Assembly (NCBI GenBank): GCA_964541595.1
Contig: CAZIRO010000050.1
Location: 1 to 15,984, forward strand
DNA from: CAZIRO01 sp964541595
Lineage (GTDB): Bacteria > Acidobacteriota > HRBIN11
Reading direction: 5' to 3'
Length of the DNA: 15,984 bases
Shown here: positions 1-6,276 of the stretch, piece after piece
Numbering within the stretch: the first letter of the stretch is position 1
How the letters are laid out: the number at the start of each line of letters is the position of its first letter
Notes under the pieces: model-generated
What the model saw: the letters and a program-made list of their open reading frames with translations, nothing else
Told to the model about the DNA's origin: nothing
Database searches by the model: none
Made by a program: the position numbers and the translations under genes

Positions 1-3
1 TGA

Positions 4-534
4 GAAGTATTACTGGGCAAATGGGTCGGCATGGCCGTCGTCCTCATCGCTGCAATCCTGATCGGGTTCGGGCTGAGCGGTCTGCTCATCGCCGGATTTG
101 CGTCCACGCAGCACCTCGGGGTGTACCTGAAATTCGTGGGATGGACCGTTTTGCTCGGTCTGGTATTTCTCAGCTGGGGAACCGTACTGTCCGTATGGGC
201 CCACCGTTCAGCGACTGCACTCAGCCTGGCGATCTTCATCTGGCTGGTGGTGGTCTTTCTCAGTGACCTCGGCTGGATGGGCATGACCATGATCGCCCGT
301 ATCACGCCGATGGCACTGTTCTGGATCACCGTGGTGAATCCCGTGCAGGCATTCCGTCTGGCTGCGTTTCAGGGTTTGCAGGGCGACCTGGACGTTTTAG
401 GTCCCGCCGGCCGGTTTGCCGTGCACACGCTGGGTGGTGCCCTACCGGAAACCATGGCGGCGATCCTCATCGGATGGATCGTCCTGGCCATGGTGGTGGC
501 ATTCTGGCAATTTCCACGCAGGAGCTGGCCGTGA
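4..534 (+). CDS. nosY: NosY-like ABC-2 type transporter permease, C-terminal part
   Basis: This is the C-terminal part (about 176 residues) of an inner-membrane permease of the ABC-2 family. NosY acts with the NosF ATPase and NosD in maturing the copper centre of nitrous oxide reductase. The first residues, EVLLGKWVGM followed by an IGFGLSG segment, match the conserved NosY stretch after the first extracytoplasmic part. About four hydrophobic membrane segments follow, and the protein ends in a short basic tail (FPRRSWP). NosY is usually about 270 residues, so roughly the first 100 lie upstream of the window. The codon at 1-3 is an in-frame TGA where the family normally has a small residue such as glycine. 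I therefore start the open frame at 4 and do not treat the ATG at 31 as a real start, because conserved sequence precedes it and no ribosome binding site is visible. The stop overlaps the nosL start (GTGA). NosL next door supports NosY over a generic ABC-2 permease. Confidence 0.72.
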   Translation, partial: EVLLGKWVGMAVVLIAAILIGFGLSGLLIAGFASTQHLGVYLKFVGWTVLLGLVFLSWGTVLSVWAHRSATALSLAIFIWLVVVFLSDLGWMGMTMIARITPMALFWITVVNPVQAFRLAAFQGLQGDLDVLGPAGRFAVHTLGGALPETMAAILIGWIVLAMVVAFWQFPRRSWP

Positions 535-1004
535 AGGGGACGCTATTGCGCTGGATCGGTATCGGCTGGATCGTCGGCTGGATGGCATGTGCATCATATG
601 GGAAAACGCCGCCGGATATCCGGTACGGTGAAGACGTATGTGATGCGTGCCATATGGTGATCAGTGAATCCCGATTCGCCGCAGCATTGACGACCCCGGA
701 CGGCCACGTGTACCTGTTTGACGACATCGGGTGTATGGTACGGTTTGTGCAAACACAAAACGTGACGATTCAAAACGCGTGGGTCCATGACTACACGACC
801 ACAATATGGACCCCGGTAGAAACGGCGTTGTTCGTTCGGACGCGCCGTGTGACCACACCCATGGGATACGGCGTGATCGCATTCGCCACTCCGTCCGCCG
901 CACGGACCTGGCAGAGTGCGCACGACGGTCCAGCGTTTTCATGGACCCGACTGCGTTCCATGGCATTATCTCCACAACGGTTGATACAGGAGGACAAACA
1001 ATGA
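531..1004 (+). CDS. nosL: NosL-like copper-binding lipoprotein
   Basis: This 157-residue protein belongs to the NosL family, outer- or inner-membrane-anchored lipoproteins that bind Cu(I) and supply copper to the nitrous oxide reductase maturation machinery. The N-terminus is a lipoprotein signal with the lipobox-like WMAC, lipidated cysteine at about residue 20. The metal motif C-x2-C-x-M is present (CDACHM, residues 37-42), followed by the family signature YLFDDIGCM (61-69) and TPMGYG (109-114). I chose the GTG at 531 because it overlaps the nosY stop as GTGA and is preceded by GGAG at 521-524; the in-frame ATG at 474 lies inside nosY and would destroy the signal peptide. The length is slightly below typical NosL. 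The gene is probably translationally coupled both to nosY and to the next gene, whose ATG overlaps its stop as ATGA. Confidence 0.85.
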   Translation: MKGTLLRWIGIGWIVGWMACASYGKTPPDIRYGEDVCDACHMVISESRFAAALTTPDGHVYLFDDIGCMVRFVQTQNVTIQNAWVHDYTTTIWTPVETALFVRTRRVTTPMGYGVIAFATPSAARTWQSAHDGPAFSWTRLRSMALSPQRLIQEDKQ

Positions 1005-1729
1005 AGCGCATGACCTGGATCGGTATCGTGCCGATCGTCGCTCTGATCGTGAGTATCGGCGTGCTGACGACCGGCTGGGCGGCGGGAAAGACGGCGACGA
1101 TTCGGGGGAAAGTCGTGTTCAAAGGTACTCCGCCCAAACCACAACCGGTCAGTTTCGGGGCAGAACTGCAGTGTAAACAGTTGCGTAAAAACAATCCCCT
1201 GTACAAAGAAGACATCGTGGTCAATAAGAACGGAACACTGCGATGGGTGCTCGTGTATGTGAAGTCGAACGTGAAGGGAAAATTCCAGCCGCCGAAAGAC
1301 CCCGTGGTCGTCGACCAGATCGGCTGTCAATTCATCCCGCATGTCGCTGCCGCCATGGTCGGTCAACCGGTAGAATTCCGGAACTCCGACGCACTTTTAC
1401 ACAACGTGCGGGCGGATTCAGAAACCAGTCAGTCGTTTAATCTTGCCCAACCGGTCGCGGGGATGAAAGAAGTCCGAACGTTCAAAAAGCCGGAACTCGG
1501 CATCGAACTGAAGTGTGACGTGCATTTCTGGATGCTGGGTTATCTCCATATTCTGCCCCACCCGTTTTTTGCCGTTACCGGTGAGGATGGAACGTTTACC
1601 ATTCAGGGATTGCCACCGGGGAAATACACCCTGGAAGCCTGGCATGAAAAACTCGGCACACAAACGGCGGAAGTCACCGTGAAGGCAGGTGAGGTCAAAG
1701 AAGTCACTTTCACCTTCTCAAAGGAGTAA
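1001..1729 (+). CDS. exported cupredoxin with carboxypeptidase-regulatory-like domain
   Basis: This 242-residue exported protein starts with an uncleaved or cleavable signal (residues 4-28, ending GWAAG). A cupredoxin (plastocyanin-type) fold follows at about 32-190, with a complete type 1 copper ligand set: His134 (ALLHNV), then Cys172, His175 and Met178 in KCDVHFWM. The conserved family segment DQIGCQFIPHV lies at 105-115. The last 50 residues (GEDGTFTIQGLPPGKYTLEAWH) are a carboxypeptidase-regulatory-like/transthyretin-like beta domain. Such proteins are predicted periplasmic electron carriers or copper-binding partners; the precise role is not known. The ATG at 1001 has a perfect AGGAGG at 988-993 and overlaps the nosL stop (ATGA), so the upstream frame from 806 is not used. 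Its position right behind nosL suggests an electron donor or copper relay for a periplasmic copper enzyme, which is inference. Confidence 0.85.
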   Translation: MKRMTWIGIVPIVALIVSIGVLTTGWAAGKTATIRGKVVFKGTPPKPQPVSFGAELQCKQLRKNNPLYKEDIVVNKNGTLRWVLVYVKSNVKGKFQPPKDPVVVDQIGCQFIPHVAAAMVGQPVEFRNSDALLHNVRADSETSQSFNLAQPVAGMKEVRTFKKPELGIELKCDVHFWMLGYLHILPHPFFAVTGEDGTFTIQGLPPGKYTLEAWHEKLGTQTAEVTVKAGEVKEVTFTFSKE

Positions 1730-1746
1730 GCCCGCCACCGTGGGGT

Positions 1747-1779
1747 TCCCGGTCCGTAGCGCCCGCCCCCGGACCGGGA
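1747..1779 (+). terminator. GC-rich hairpin, candidate terminator of the nos-type operon
   Basis: A perfect 10-bp inverted repeat (TCCCGGTCCG at 1747-1756, CGGACCGGGA at 1770-1779) encloses a 13-base loop, 18 bases after the stop of the cupredoxin gene. It is the strongest hairpin in the gene-free stretch. It is followed by CCCTTGCTCCCCC and not by a T run, so an intrinsic terminator is possible but not canonical. It may instead protect the transcript 3' end, or belong to the repeat cluster that follows. Confidence 0.45.
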
Positions 1780-1813
1780 CCCTTGCTCCCCCATATCCGT
1801 TGATCCGCCGCCC

Positions 1814-1860
1814 GTCCCGATCCCGGTCCCTTCACCTGAAATCGGGACAGGTCATGGGAC
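1814..1860. repeat. GTCCC/GGGAC array with 12-bp spacing, left copy
   Basis: Two GTCCC units start at 1814 and 1826, and two GGGAC units start at 1844 and 1856, both pairs exactly 12 bases apart. GTCCCGAT (1814-1821) and ATCGGGAC (1841-1848) are perfect inverted repeats around a 19-base loop. The right part (1835-1860) recurs with a single mismatch at 15924-15949, and its 20-base core recurs in reverse orientation at 2004-2023. This defines a dispersed intergenic repeat family in this genome. REP-type elements tied to IS200-like transposases (RAYTs) would look like this, but no such transposase is in the window. Confidence 0.75.
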
Positions 1861-1918
1861 GCGGCGTGTCCGGATGATCACGCGATATACAGTCATACCG
1901 GATGCGCTGCCACCCGCC

Positions 1919-1967
1919 ACCTGGGACCTGAGACCTGGGACCTGGGACCTGACACCCGAGACCTGGT
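1919..1967. repeat. 7-bp tandem repeat (ACCTGGG), seven units
   Basis: Seven consecutive 7-base units are visible: ACCTGGG, ACCTGAG, ACCTGGG, ACCTGGG, ACCTGAC, ACCCGAG and ACCTGGT. Three units are identical and the rest differ by one or two bases, as expected for a slippage-prone minisatellite that is decaying at its right end. It lies between the two oppositely oriented GTCCC/GGGAC arrays and upstream of the promoter at 2041-2069. It is not coding. Confidence 0.85.
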
Positions 1968-2003
1968 GTCCACCGGACCATCCGCGCATCCGGCGCATCC
2001 CCT

Positions 2004-2035
2004 GTCCCATTGCCTGTCCCGATCTCAGTCCCTTC
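2004..2035. repeat. GTCCC array with 12-bp spacing, right (inverted) copy
   Basis: Three GTCCC units start at 2004, 2016 and 2028, exactly 12 bases apart. Read on the minus strand, 2023-2004 gives ATCGGGACAGGCAATGGGAC, which is the core of the left copy (1841-1860) with two differences. On the plus strand, GTCCC with CTTCACC at 2028-2037 also matches 1826-1835. It therefore forms an inverted partner of the left copy and directly abuts the promoter for the next operon. Confidence 0.75.
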
Positions 2036-2040
2036 ACCAA

Positions 2041-2069
2041 TTGGCATTGCGCTGTGCTTCCGGTATACT
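2041..2069 (+). promoter_or_regulatory. sigma-70-type promoter for the flavoprotein operon
   Basis: TTGGCA (2041-2046, five of six bases of the -35 consensus) and TATACT (2064-2069, five of six of the -10) are separated by an ideal 17 bases. Transcription would start near 2076 and give a leader of about 65 bases before the GTG at 2140. The -35 box follows the repeat array ending at 2035 almost directly. Confidence 0.72.
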
Positions 2070-2139
2070 CTGGTTGTCTACCGGTGTGTGGAAACGTATC
2101 GGTCCGGGTGGAAAATGTGGACGTACTGGGAGGTCTGAA

Positions 2140-3300
2140 GTGGGCTGTTGGGACGTTGTGGTGGTCGGTGGAGGCCCGGCCGGATGCATCCTGGCCACGC
2201 AGATCGCACACGAGGGGTTCGCCGTGTTGTTGCTCGACAATCGACCACGTATCGGCCAGGGCAAGGTGTGTACGGGCATCATTGGAGAGGAGGCGTATCG
2301 CACCTGGAACCTGCCCCGTGCCCCGATCCTGGCGTCGATCCGCGACGTGCGCTTCGTCAGTCCGTATGAAACGTCCTTTATTTATCGGCACCCCACGACC
2401 CTGGCGTATGTGGTCGCGCGCGATCGGTTCGACGCTGCACTTGCCGAACGGGCCATATCCGCGGGTGCGGCGATCCGAACCGCACACTGGGTTACCCGGA
2501 TTGAGCCGACCCCGCGCGGCATGACCCTGACCGGTCACGTCGGTACGGACCGTCAACCGTTTCGACTGCATGCACGTCTCGTGGTACTCGCAACCGGTGT
2601 TCACTACCGTTTACACAGCCAGGTGGGACTCGGTCGACCGCGGGACTTTTTACGCGCTGCCCAGGCACACGTTCCCGTCCAACGTCCTCTGGACATGACG
2701 ACCTGCTGGATCGGTCGCAGGTATGCACCCGGCGCATTCGCCTGGATGGTTCCCATATCCAACGGCATCATCCGCACCGGACTGATGGCCGAGACATCCG
2801 CGCGTCCGTTCTTCCAGCGTATGCTGGACATCCTGGACGCCCGACACGGTGTGGCGTTCCGCAGGGTCGCCGTCGATTTCAAACCCATCGCGCAGGGATG
2901 GAAGGGTCCGATCGTCCAGGACCACGTGATCGCCATCGGAGAGGCCGCCGGACAGGTGAAAACAACGACCGGTGGTGGCATCTACTATGGAATGGTCGGT
3001 GCGCACACGGCGGTGGAACACATCATACCCGCACTGCGCGCGGATCGGTTGCGTCGGGAGCACCTGCAGGAGTATGAGCGTGCCATTCGCCGACGACTCG
3101 GGCCGGAGATCCTGGCCGGGTACACACTGCGGAAAATGTTCGCGCGTCTGTCCGATGACCAGATCGAGCGGATCTTTGAACACGTGCAACAAGATGGATT
3201 TTTACGCATGATCCGGATGCACGCACATTTTGACTGGCATCTGGATCTTTTACGTACAGTTTTACAGTTCCGGTGGATCCGTCTGCTTCTCGGACTGTAG
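2140..3300 (+). CDS. geranylgeranyl-reductase-family FAD-dependent oxidoreductase
   Basis: This 386-residue flavoprotein belongs to the geranylgeranyl reductase family, which hydrogenates isoprenoid chains of lipids, quinones or chlorophyll precursors. It has an N-terminal FAD-binding Rossmann motif (VVVVGGGPAG, residues 5-14), the substrate-side motif CTGIIG (44-49), the family segment GAFAWMVP (198-205), and a second FAD motif IGEAAGQ followed by TTTGGGIYYG (about 266-284). The C-terminal half is helical, ending in a basic amphipathic stretch. I chose GTG at 2140 because GGGAGG at 2128-2133 is well spaced and the Rossmann strand begins straight after; the frame is open back to 1966, but that part translates repeats. 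It is the first gene after the promoter at 2041-2069. No other isoprenoid gene is nearby, so the substrate is unknown. Other group 1 monooxygenase-like flavoproteins are possible but less likely. Confidence 0.8.
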   Translation: MGCWDVVVVGGGPAGCILATQIAHEGFAVLLLDNRPRIGQGKVCTGIIGEEAYRTWNLPRAPILASIRDVRFVSPYETSFIYRHPTTLAYVVARDRFDAALAERAISAGAAIRTAHWVTRIEPTPRGMTLTGHVGTDRQPFRLHARLVVLATGVHYRLHSQVGLGRPRDFLRAAQAHVPVQRPLDMTTCWIGRRYAPGAFAWMVPISNGIIRTGLMAETSARPFFQRMLDILDARHGVAFRRVAVDFKPIAQGWKGPIVQDHVIAIGEAAGQVKTTTGGGIYYGMVGAHTAVEHIIPALRADRLRREHLQEYERAIRRRLGPEILAGYTLRKMFARLSDDQIERIFEHVQQDGFLRMIRMHAHFDWHLDLLRTVLQFRWIRLLLGL

Positions 3301-3365
3301 AAACGGGGCGCGAAAAGCAGTGTGTACAATGCGGGTCCACCGGCAGACGGGACAATACGGCGGAA

Positions 3366-3380
3366 ACACCGGGTCGGTGT
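3366..3380 (+). other. short hairpin in the leader of the MBL-fold gene
   Basis: ACACCG (3366-3371) and CGGTGT (3375-3380) form a perfect 6-bp stem with a 3-base loop in the 113-base spacer between the flavoprotein and the MBL-fold gene. There is no T run. It may act as a weak processing or attenuation structure, or be chance. Nothing else stands out in this spacer except the strong ribosome binding site at 3400-3406. Confidence 0.3.
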
Positions 3381-3413
3381 GCGCCACTCGTCGCCTGTTG
3401 GAGGAGGCATCCG

Positions 3414-4175
3414 ATGCATCTACGGCGTATACTTCGGGTCCGCGGTCTGATCATTTCTGTGTGCCTTGCGGGAATCCTCGGGGTGGTCCCGGGTACCGTT
3501 CCGGTACTGGCGCGTGAGATCCCACTGGACGGCGTGGTCGTGCGGCCGGTATATCACGCCACCGTCTGGATCACCGTCCAGACCGGCGAACCGCCGTTGC
3601 AGATCGTGATCGATCCGTGGAGCCGGGCACCGTTGCCCAGGGGGTTGCGTGCGGATCTCATTCTGATCACGGATGTGCACTATGACCATATGGACGTCCG
3701 CGCCATTCGAACGTCGCTGAAATCGTCCACGGAGATCGTGGCGCCGCCCGCCGTGAACCGGGAGATCCAGTCGCAACTTCGCAATATCCGCATACACGTA
3801 CTGCGTAACGGGGAATCCATGCGCTGGAAAATCCTGCAGATTCGTGCCGTTCCGATGTACAACACGGATCCCGCACGCAAACAGTACCATCCCAGGGGTC
3901 GGGGAAACGGCTACGTCCTGACCGTTCGCAATCGCCGGGTTTACATCGCGGGCGATACGCAGTGCACCCCGGAAATGCGTAACCTCCGTGGGATTGACCT
4001 CGCGTTGGTTCCGATCAATCTTCCGTATACAATGGACGCGGACGAAGCGGCGGAGTGTGTACGTGCGTTTCGTCCCCGCATTGCCGTGCCCTATCACTAT
4101 CAGGTCGGCGAAGCGGATCCGGCGCGGTTTCAGCAGCAGTTGCGCGGTTCGGGTATTCAGGTCATTGTGGATTAA
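3414..4175 (+). CDS. exported MBL-fold metal-dependent hydrolase
   Basis: This 253-residue protein carries an N-terminal signal peptide (hydrophobic core about 11-30, likely cleavage after VLA at 33) and a metallo-beta-lactamase fold of the UlaG/lactamase_B_3 type. Visible motifs are PVYHATVWI (about 45-53), TDVHYDHMD (86-94), the segment with YNTD and HPRGRGNGYV (149-168), YIAGDTQ (177-183) and the C-terminal VPYHY (225-229). In the classical HxHxDH metal motif the first His is Asp here (D87, with H89, D91 and H92 kept). To my knowledge, variants of this kind occur in this subfamily, so it is probably active. The substrate is unknown. ATG at 3414 has GGAGGAGG just upstream, and the earlier in-frame ATG at 3273 lies inside the preceding gene. 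Only 11 bases separate it from the next gene, which suggests one transcript with the envelope chaperones. Confidence 0.85.
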   Translation: MHLRRILRVRGLIISVCLAGILGVVPGTVPVLAREIPLDGVVVRPVYHATVWITVQTGEPPLQIVIDPWSRAPLPRGLRADLILITDVHYDHMDVRAIRTSLKSSTEIVAPPAVNREIQSQLRNIRIHVLRNGESMRWKILQIRAVPMYNTDPARKQYHPRGRGNGYVLTVRNRRVYIAGDTQCTPEMRNLRGIDLALVPINLPYTMDADEAAECVRAFRPRIAVPYHYQVGEADPARFQQQLRGSGIQVIVD

Positions 4176-4186
4176 ACGGTCGTCGC

Positions 4187-5224
4187 ATGGAAAGACGCAT
4201 GTTTCGGGTACGATGGTGGTACCTCGTCAGCGGATTCGTGATCCTCGGCAGCGGGATCTCGATTACGCTCATTGTGTGGATCGCGCACCGTCAGGACCGC
4301 CTGCAGCGTCAGCGCAGCCGGGAAATCGTGTTGCAGATCGACACGCACAGTTATACGTTACAAACCGTGCTGGAACGTATCCGTCGCCTCGTACCGGAAG
4401 AGACCCTGGCGGACCGCCGGCCGCATATGGAATGGCTGATCCGGAATTATCTGGAAGATTTTCTCCTGTTAGAACTCGTGCGCGTCGATGCCAGTCGCTG
4501 GACCCAGGGAGTCGCGCCGCAAAAAATTCAAACACACGCCCTCGTGCAATCGTTACCCCCCGATCCCACCCTGATGCGTGAGGCGAACGCACTCGTTGCC
4601 CTGAACTATGCGTTCTATATGGAAAACCCGGAAGCACTGCAGATCACGGAATCGGACATCCGGCAGTACTATGCGACGCACCGGAAGATGTTCTACCGTA
4701 AAGAACGGGTACTGCTTGTGCAGATCGCGTTTGACCGTGCAGAGGAGGCCGAACGGGTATACCATCAAATCCAGGTCGTTCCCGAACTGTTCGACCACTA
4801 TCTGTATCTCGTGACCGAAGGGGATCGCGTCATTCCCGGAATGCACGCTCAATCCGGATTTATCGGTCTGGTGGATCTGGACGATCTGCCGGAAGACATC
4901 CGGACGCTGGTGCGGAAAACCCGTATCGGAGAGTGTGCACCGCCGATCCAGATCGGGTCGGTATATGTGATCTTTAAAATCCTGGACCGTCGTCCGGAAG
5001 GCATCGCGCCCCTGGAAGAAGTCGCGCACGAGATCCAGATGCGCATCCTGGACGAACGCATCGAACGGGCACTGCGTGCATGGATTCCCAAATGGCTCCG
5101 TCGCCATCGCATTCACATCGCCTGGGCGCGTTTGCATGTACGCCCGGAAGACGTACACTGGCGATGGATCCCCGCGTCGTTCTGGCAACGTGCGGACACA
5201 CCATCCTCTGCGAGTCAGGAGTGA
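4187..5224 (+). CDS. membrane-anchored parvulin-type peptidyl-prolyl isomerase
   Basis: This 345-residue protein has one N-terminal membrane anchor (about 10-33) and an extracytoplasmic remainder. A SurA/PrsA-like helical chaperone region spans about 45-165, followed by a PpiC-type parvulin domain at about 171-268. The parvulin ending is clear: QSGFIGLVDLDDLPEDIRTL, then GECAPPIQIGSVYVIFKILDRR. A basic, tryptophan-rich C-terminal extension of about 75 residues follows. Proteins of this kind (PpiD, PrsA, SurA) help exported proteins fold. Two starts are possible: ATG 4187 (used here) and ATG 4199, the latter with a weak GGAAAG at 4189-4194; neither has a strong ribosome binding site. The gene ends two bases before a second SurA-like gene, so the two are probably produced together and may divide the work between membrane-bound and soluble forms. 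Confidence 0.82.
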   Translation: MERRMFRVRWWYLVSGFVILGSGISITLIVWIAHRQDRLQRQRSREIVLQIDTHSYTLQTVLERIRRLVPEETLADRRPHMEWLIRNYLEDFLLLELVRVDASRWTQGVAPQKIQTHALVQSLPPDPTLMREANALVALNYAFYMENPEALQITESDIRQYYATHRKMFYRKERVLLVQIAFDRAEEAERVYHQIQVVPELFDHYLYLVTEGDRVIPGMHAQSGFIGLVDLDDLPEDIRTLVRKTRIGECAPPIQIGSVYVIFKILDRRPEGIAPLEEVAHEIQMRILDERIERALRAWIPKWLRRHRIHIAWARLHVRPEDVHWRWIPASFWQRADTPSSASQE

Positions 5225-5226
5225 TC

Positions 5227-6276
5227 ATGATTCGACGACTGTGCGGTGTACTCGTCATGATCGGGTGTATGGGATGGCCGGGACTCGCCCTGCGGAGTGT
5301 CGCACAGGACACGCCGGCCGAGGACACCATCCTGGAAGCCGTGATCGCCCAGGTGAACGATGAATTCATTCTGCTGTCGGAGCTGCAGCGGATCGAATCG
5401 CAGATCCGCCGGCAGATCCTGCAACAGACGCTGCCCGAACAACGGGAAACCCGTCTGCGCGAAATTCAGGCCAAACTGATCGACCAGATGATCGATCAGC
5501 GGCTCCTCGTGCAGAAAGCCCGGGAGTACGGGTTTGATCCGGAACCCTATGTCCAGGACACCATCGAACGGATCCGGCGTGAAAACAATATCACCAGCGA
5601 TGCCCAGTTCGAACAGATCCTGGCGCGGGAGGGGTTGACCTATGAACAGTTCGTCCAGAGCCTGCGCAATCAGATTCTGGCGCAGCAGGTGGTCGTTCAT
5701 TACGTGCAACCCCGGATCGTCATCACCGAACGCGAGATTCAAGAATACTATACCCGCCATCCGGACGATTTTCGCCAGCCCGAGCGGTGGCAGTTTTATC
5801 AGATCCGTATCCCGTCCGATCCCGAAACCCGTGCCCGGGTGGAGACCTGGATCACCGGAGGCGCCGCTCCGGAAACCCTGGAACCCCGGTTGAATGACAT
5901 CGCCGACGCGCAACTGACCCTGGTCGGGCCGATTGATCCGGGACAGTTGCGCGAGGATGTACGGTCCGTCCTGGAGGATGCACCCCCCGGAACCTGGCGG
6001 GGTCCGATCGTCCGCGAGGATCAGATCCTCTGGGTATGGCTGGTGGAAAAAACCGGCGGGGACATCCCGTCGCTCGAACAGGTCCGGGACCGCATCTATG
6101 AACGGTTATGGCAGCAGAAATCGCAGGAACTGCGCAAACAACTGCTGGCGGAACTGCGCAAGCACGCATACATCCGTATTTATACGGAAAACCTGCCGGA
6201 ACCGTATCGTTCTCTCTATCAAAACGTCACCGCGTCTGCAAACCCCACGACGGAGACGCCGAATGCCCATCCGTGA
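5227..6276 (+). CDS. SurA-like periplasmic chaperone/parvulin-domain protein
   Basis: This 349-residue periplasmic protein has a signal peptide (residues 1-26, cleavage after SVA). A SurA N-terminal chaperone domain follows (about 36-165): AVIAQVNDEFILLSELQRI is the typical opening, and QMIDQRLLVQKAREYG and LTYEQFVQSLRNQILAQQVV are its characteristic helices. A short divergent parvulin-like domain comes next (about 190-280), with conserved GPI and WRGPIVREDQILWVWLVEK segments. It lacks the long second parvulin domain of E. coli SurA (about 430 residues), so it is a one-parvulin SurA-type protein. The likely role is chaperoning outer-membrane or exported proteins. ATG 5227 follows AGGAG at 5217-5221; the GTG at 5221, also in frame, is less well spaced. 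Its 3' end overlaps the next gene by 14 bases. Confidence 0.85.
   Translation: MIRRLCGVLVMIGCMGWPGLALRSVAQDTPAEDTILEAVIAQVNDEFILLSELQRIESQIRRQILQQTLPEQRETRLREIQAKLIDQMIDQRLLVQKAREYGFDPEPYVQDTIERIRRENNITSDAQFEQILAREGLTYEQFVQSLRNQILAQQVVVHYVQPRIVITEREIQEYYTRHPDDFRQPERWQFYQIRIPSDPETRARVETWITGGAAPETLEPRLNDIADAQLTLVGPIDPGQLREDVRSVLEDAPPGTWRGPIVREDQILWVWLVEKTGGDIPSLEQVRDRIYERLWQQKSQELRKQLLAELRKHAYIRIYTENLPEPYRSLYQNVTASANPTTETPNAHP

Larger units (their letters stand above)
1730..2139. other. gene-free, repeat-rich spacer of about 410 bases
   Basis: No convincing gene is present. The open frames crossing it read through short repeats and lack ribosome binding sites. In order it holds a hairpin (1747-1779), GTCCC/GGGAC units (1814-1860), a unique segment (1861-1918), a 7-bp tandem repeat (1919-1967), an oppositely arranged array of GTCCC units (2004-2035), a sigma-70 promoter (2041-2069), and a leader of about 65 bases for the next gene. 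The inverted arrangement around the tandem repeat looks like a composite REP/BIME-type element or a small non-autonomous mobile element. Confidence 0.7.

Noticed and set aside
1..534. UGA recoded as glycine (as in some candidate phyla)
   Set aside because: TGA ends several genes here at well-supported positions with overlapping downstream starts, so it acts as a normal stop.
1919..1967. Possible CRISPR array
   Set aside because: The units are contiguous 7-mers without spacers, and no cas gene is present.
1966..2139. Upstream extension of the flavoprotein reading frame to the ATG at 1966
   Set aside because: The extension would translate the GTCCC array and the promoter region. The GTG at 2140 has a proper ribosome binding site and begins directly at the Rossmann fold.
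3325..3330. TACAAT as a -10 box for a promoter of the MBL-fold gene
   Set aside because: No acceptable -35 sequence lies 16-18 bases upstream and there is no extended -10 TG.
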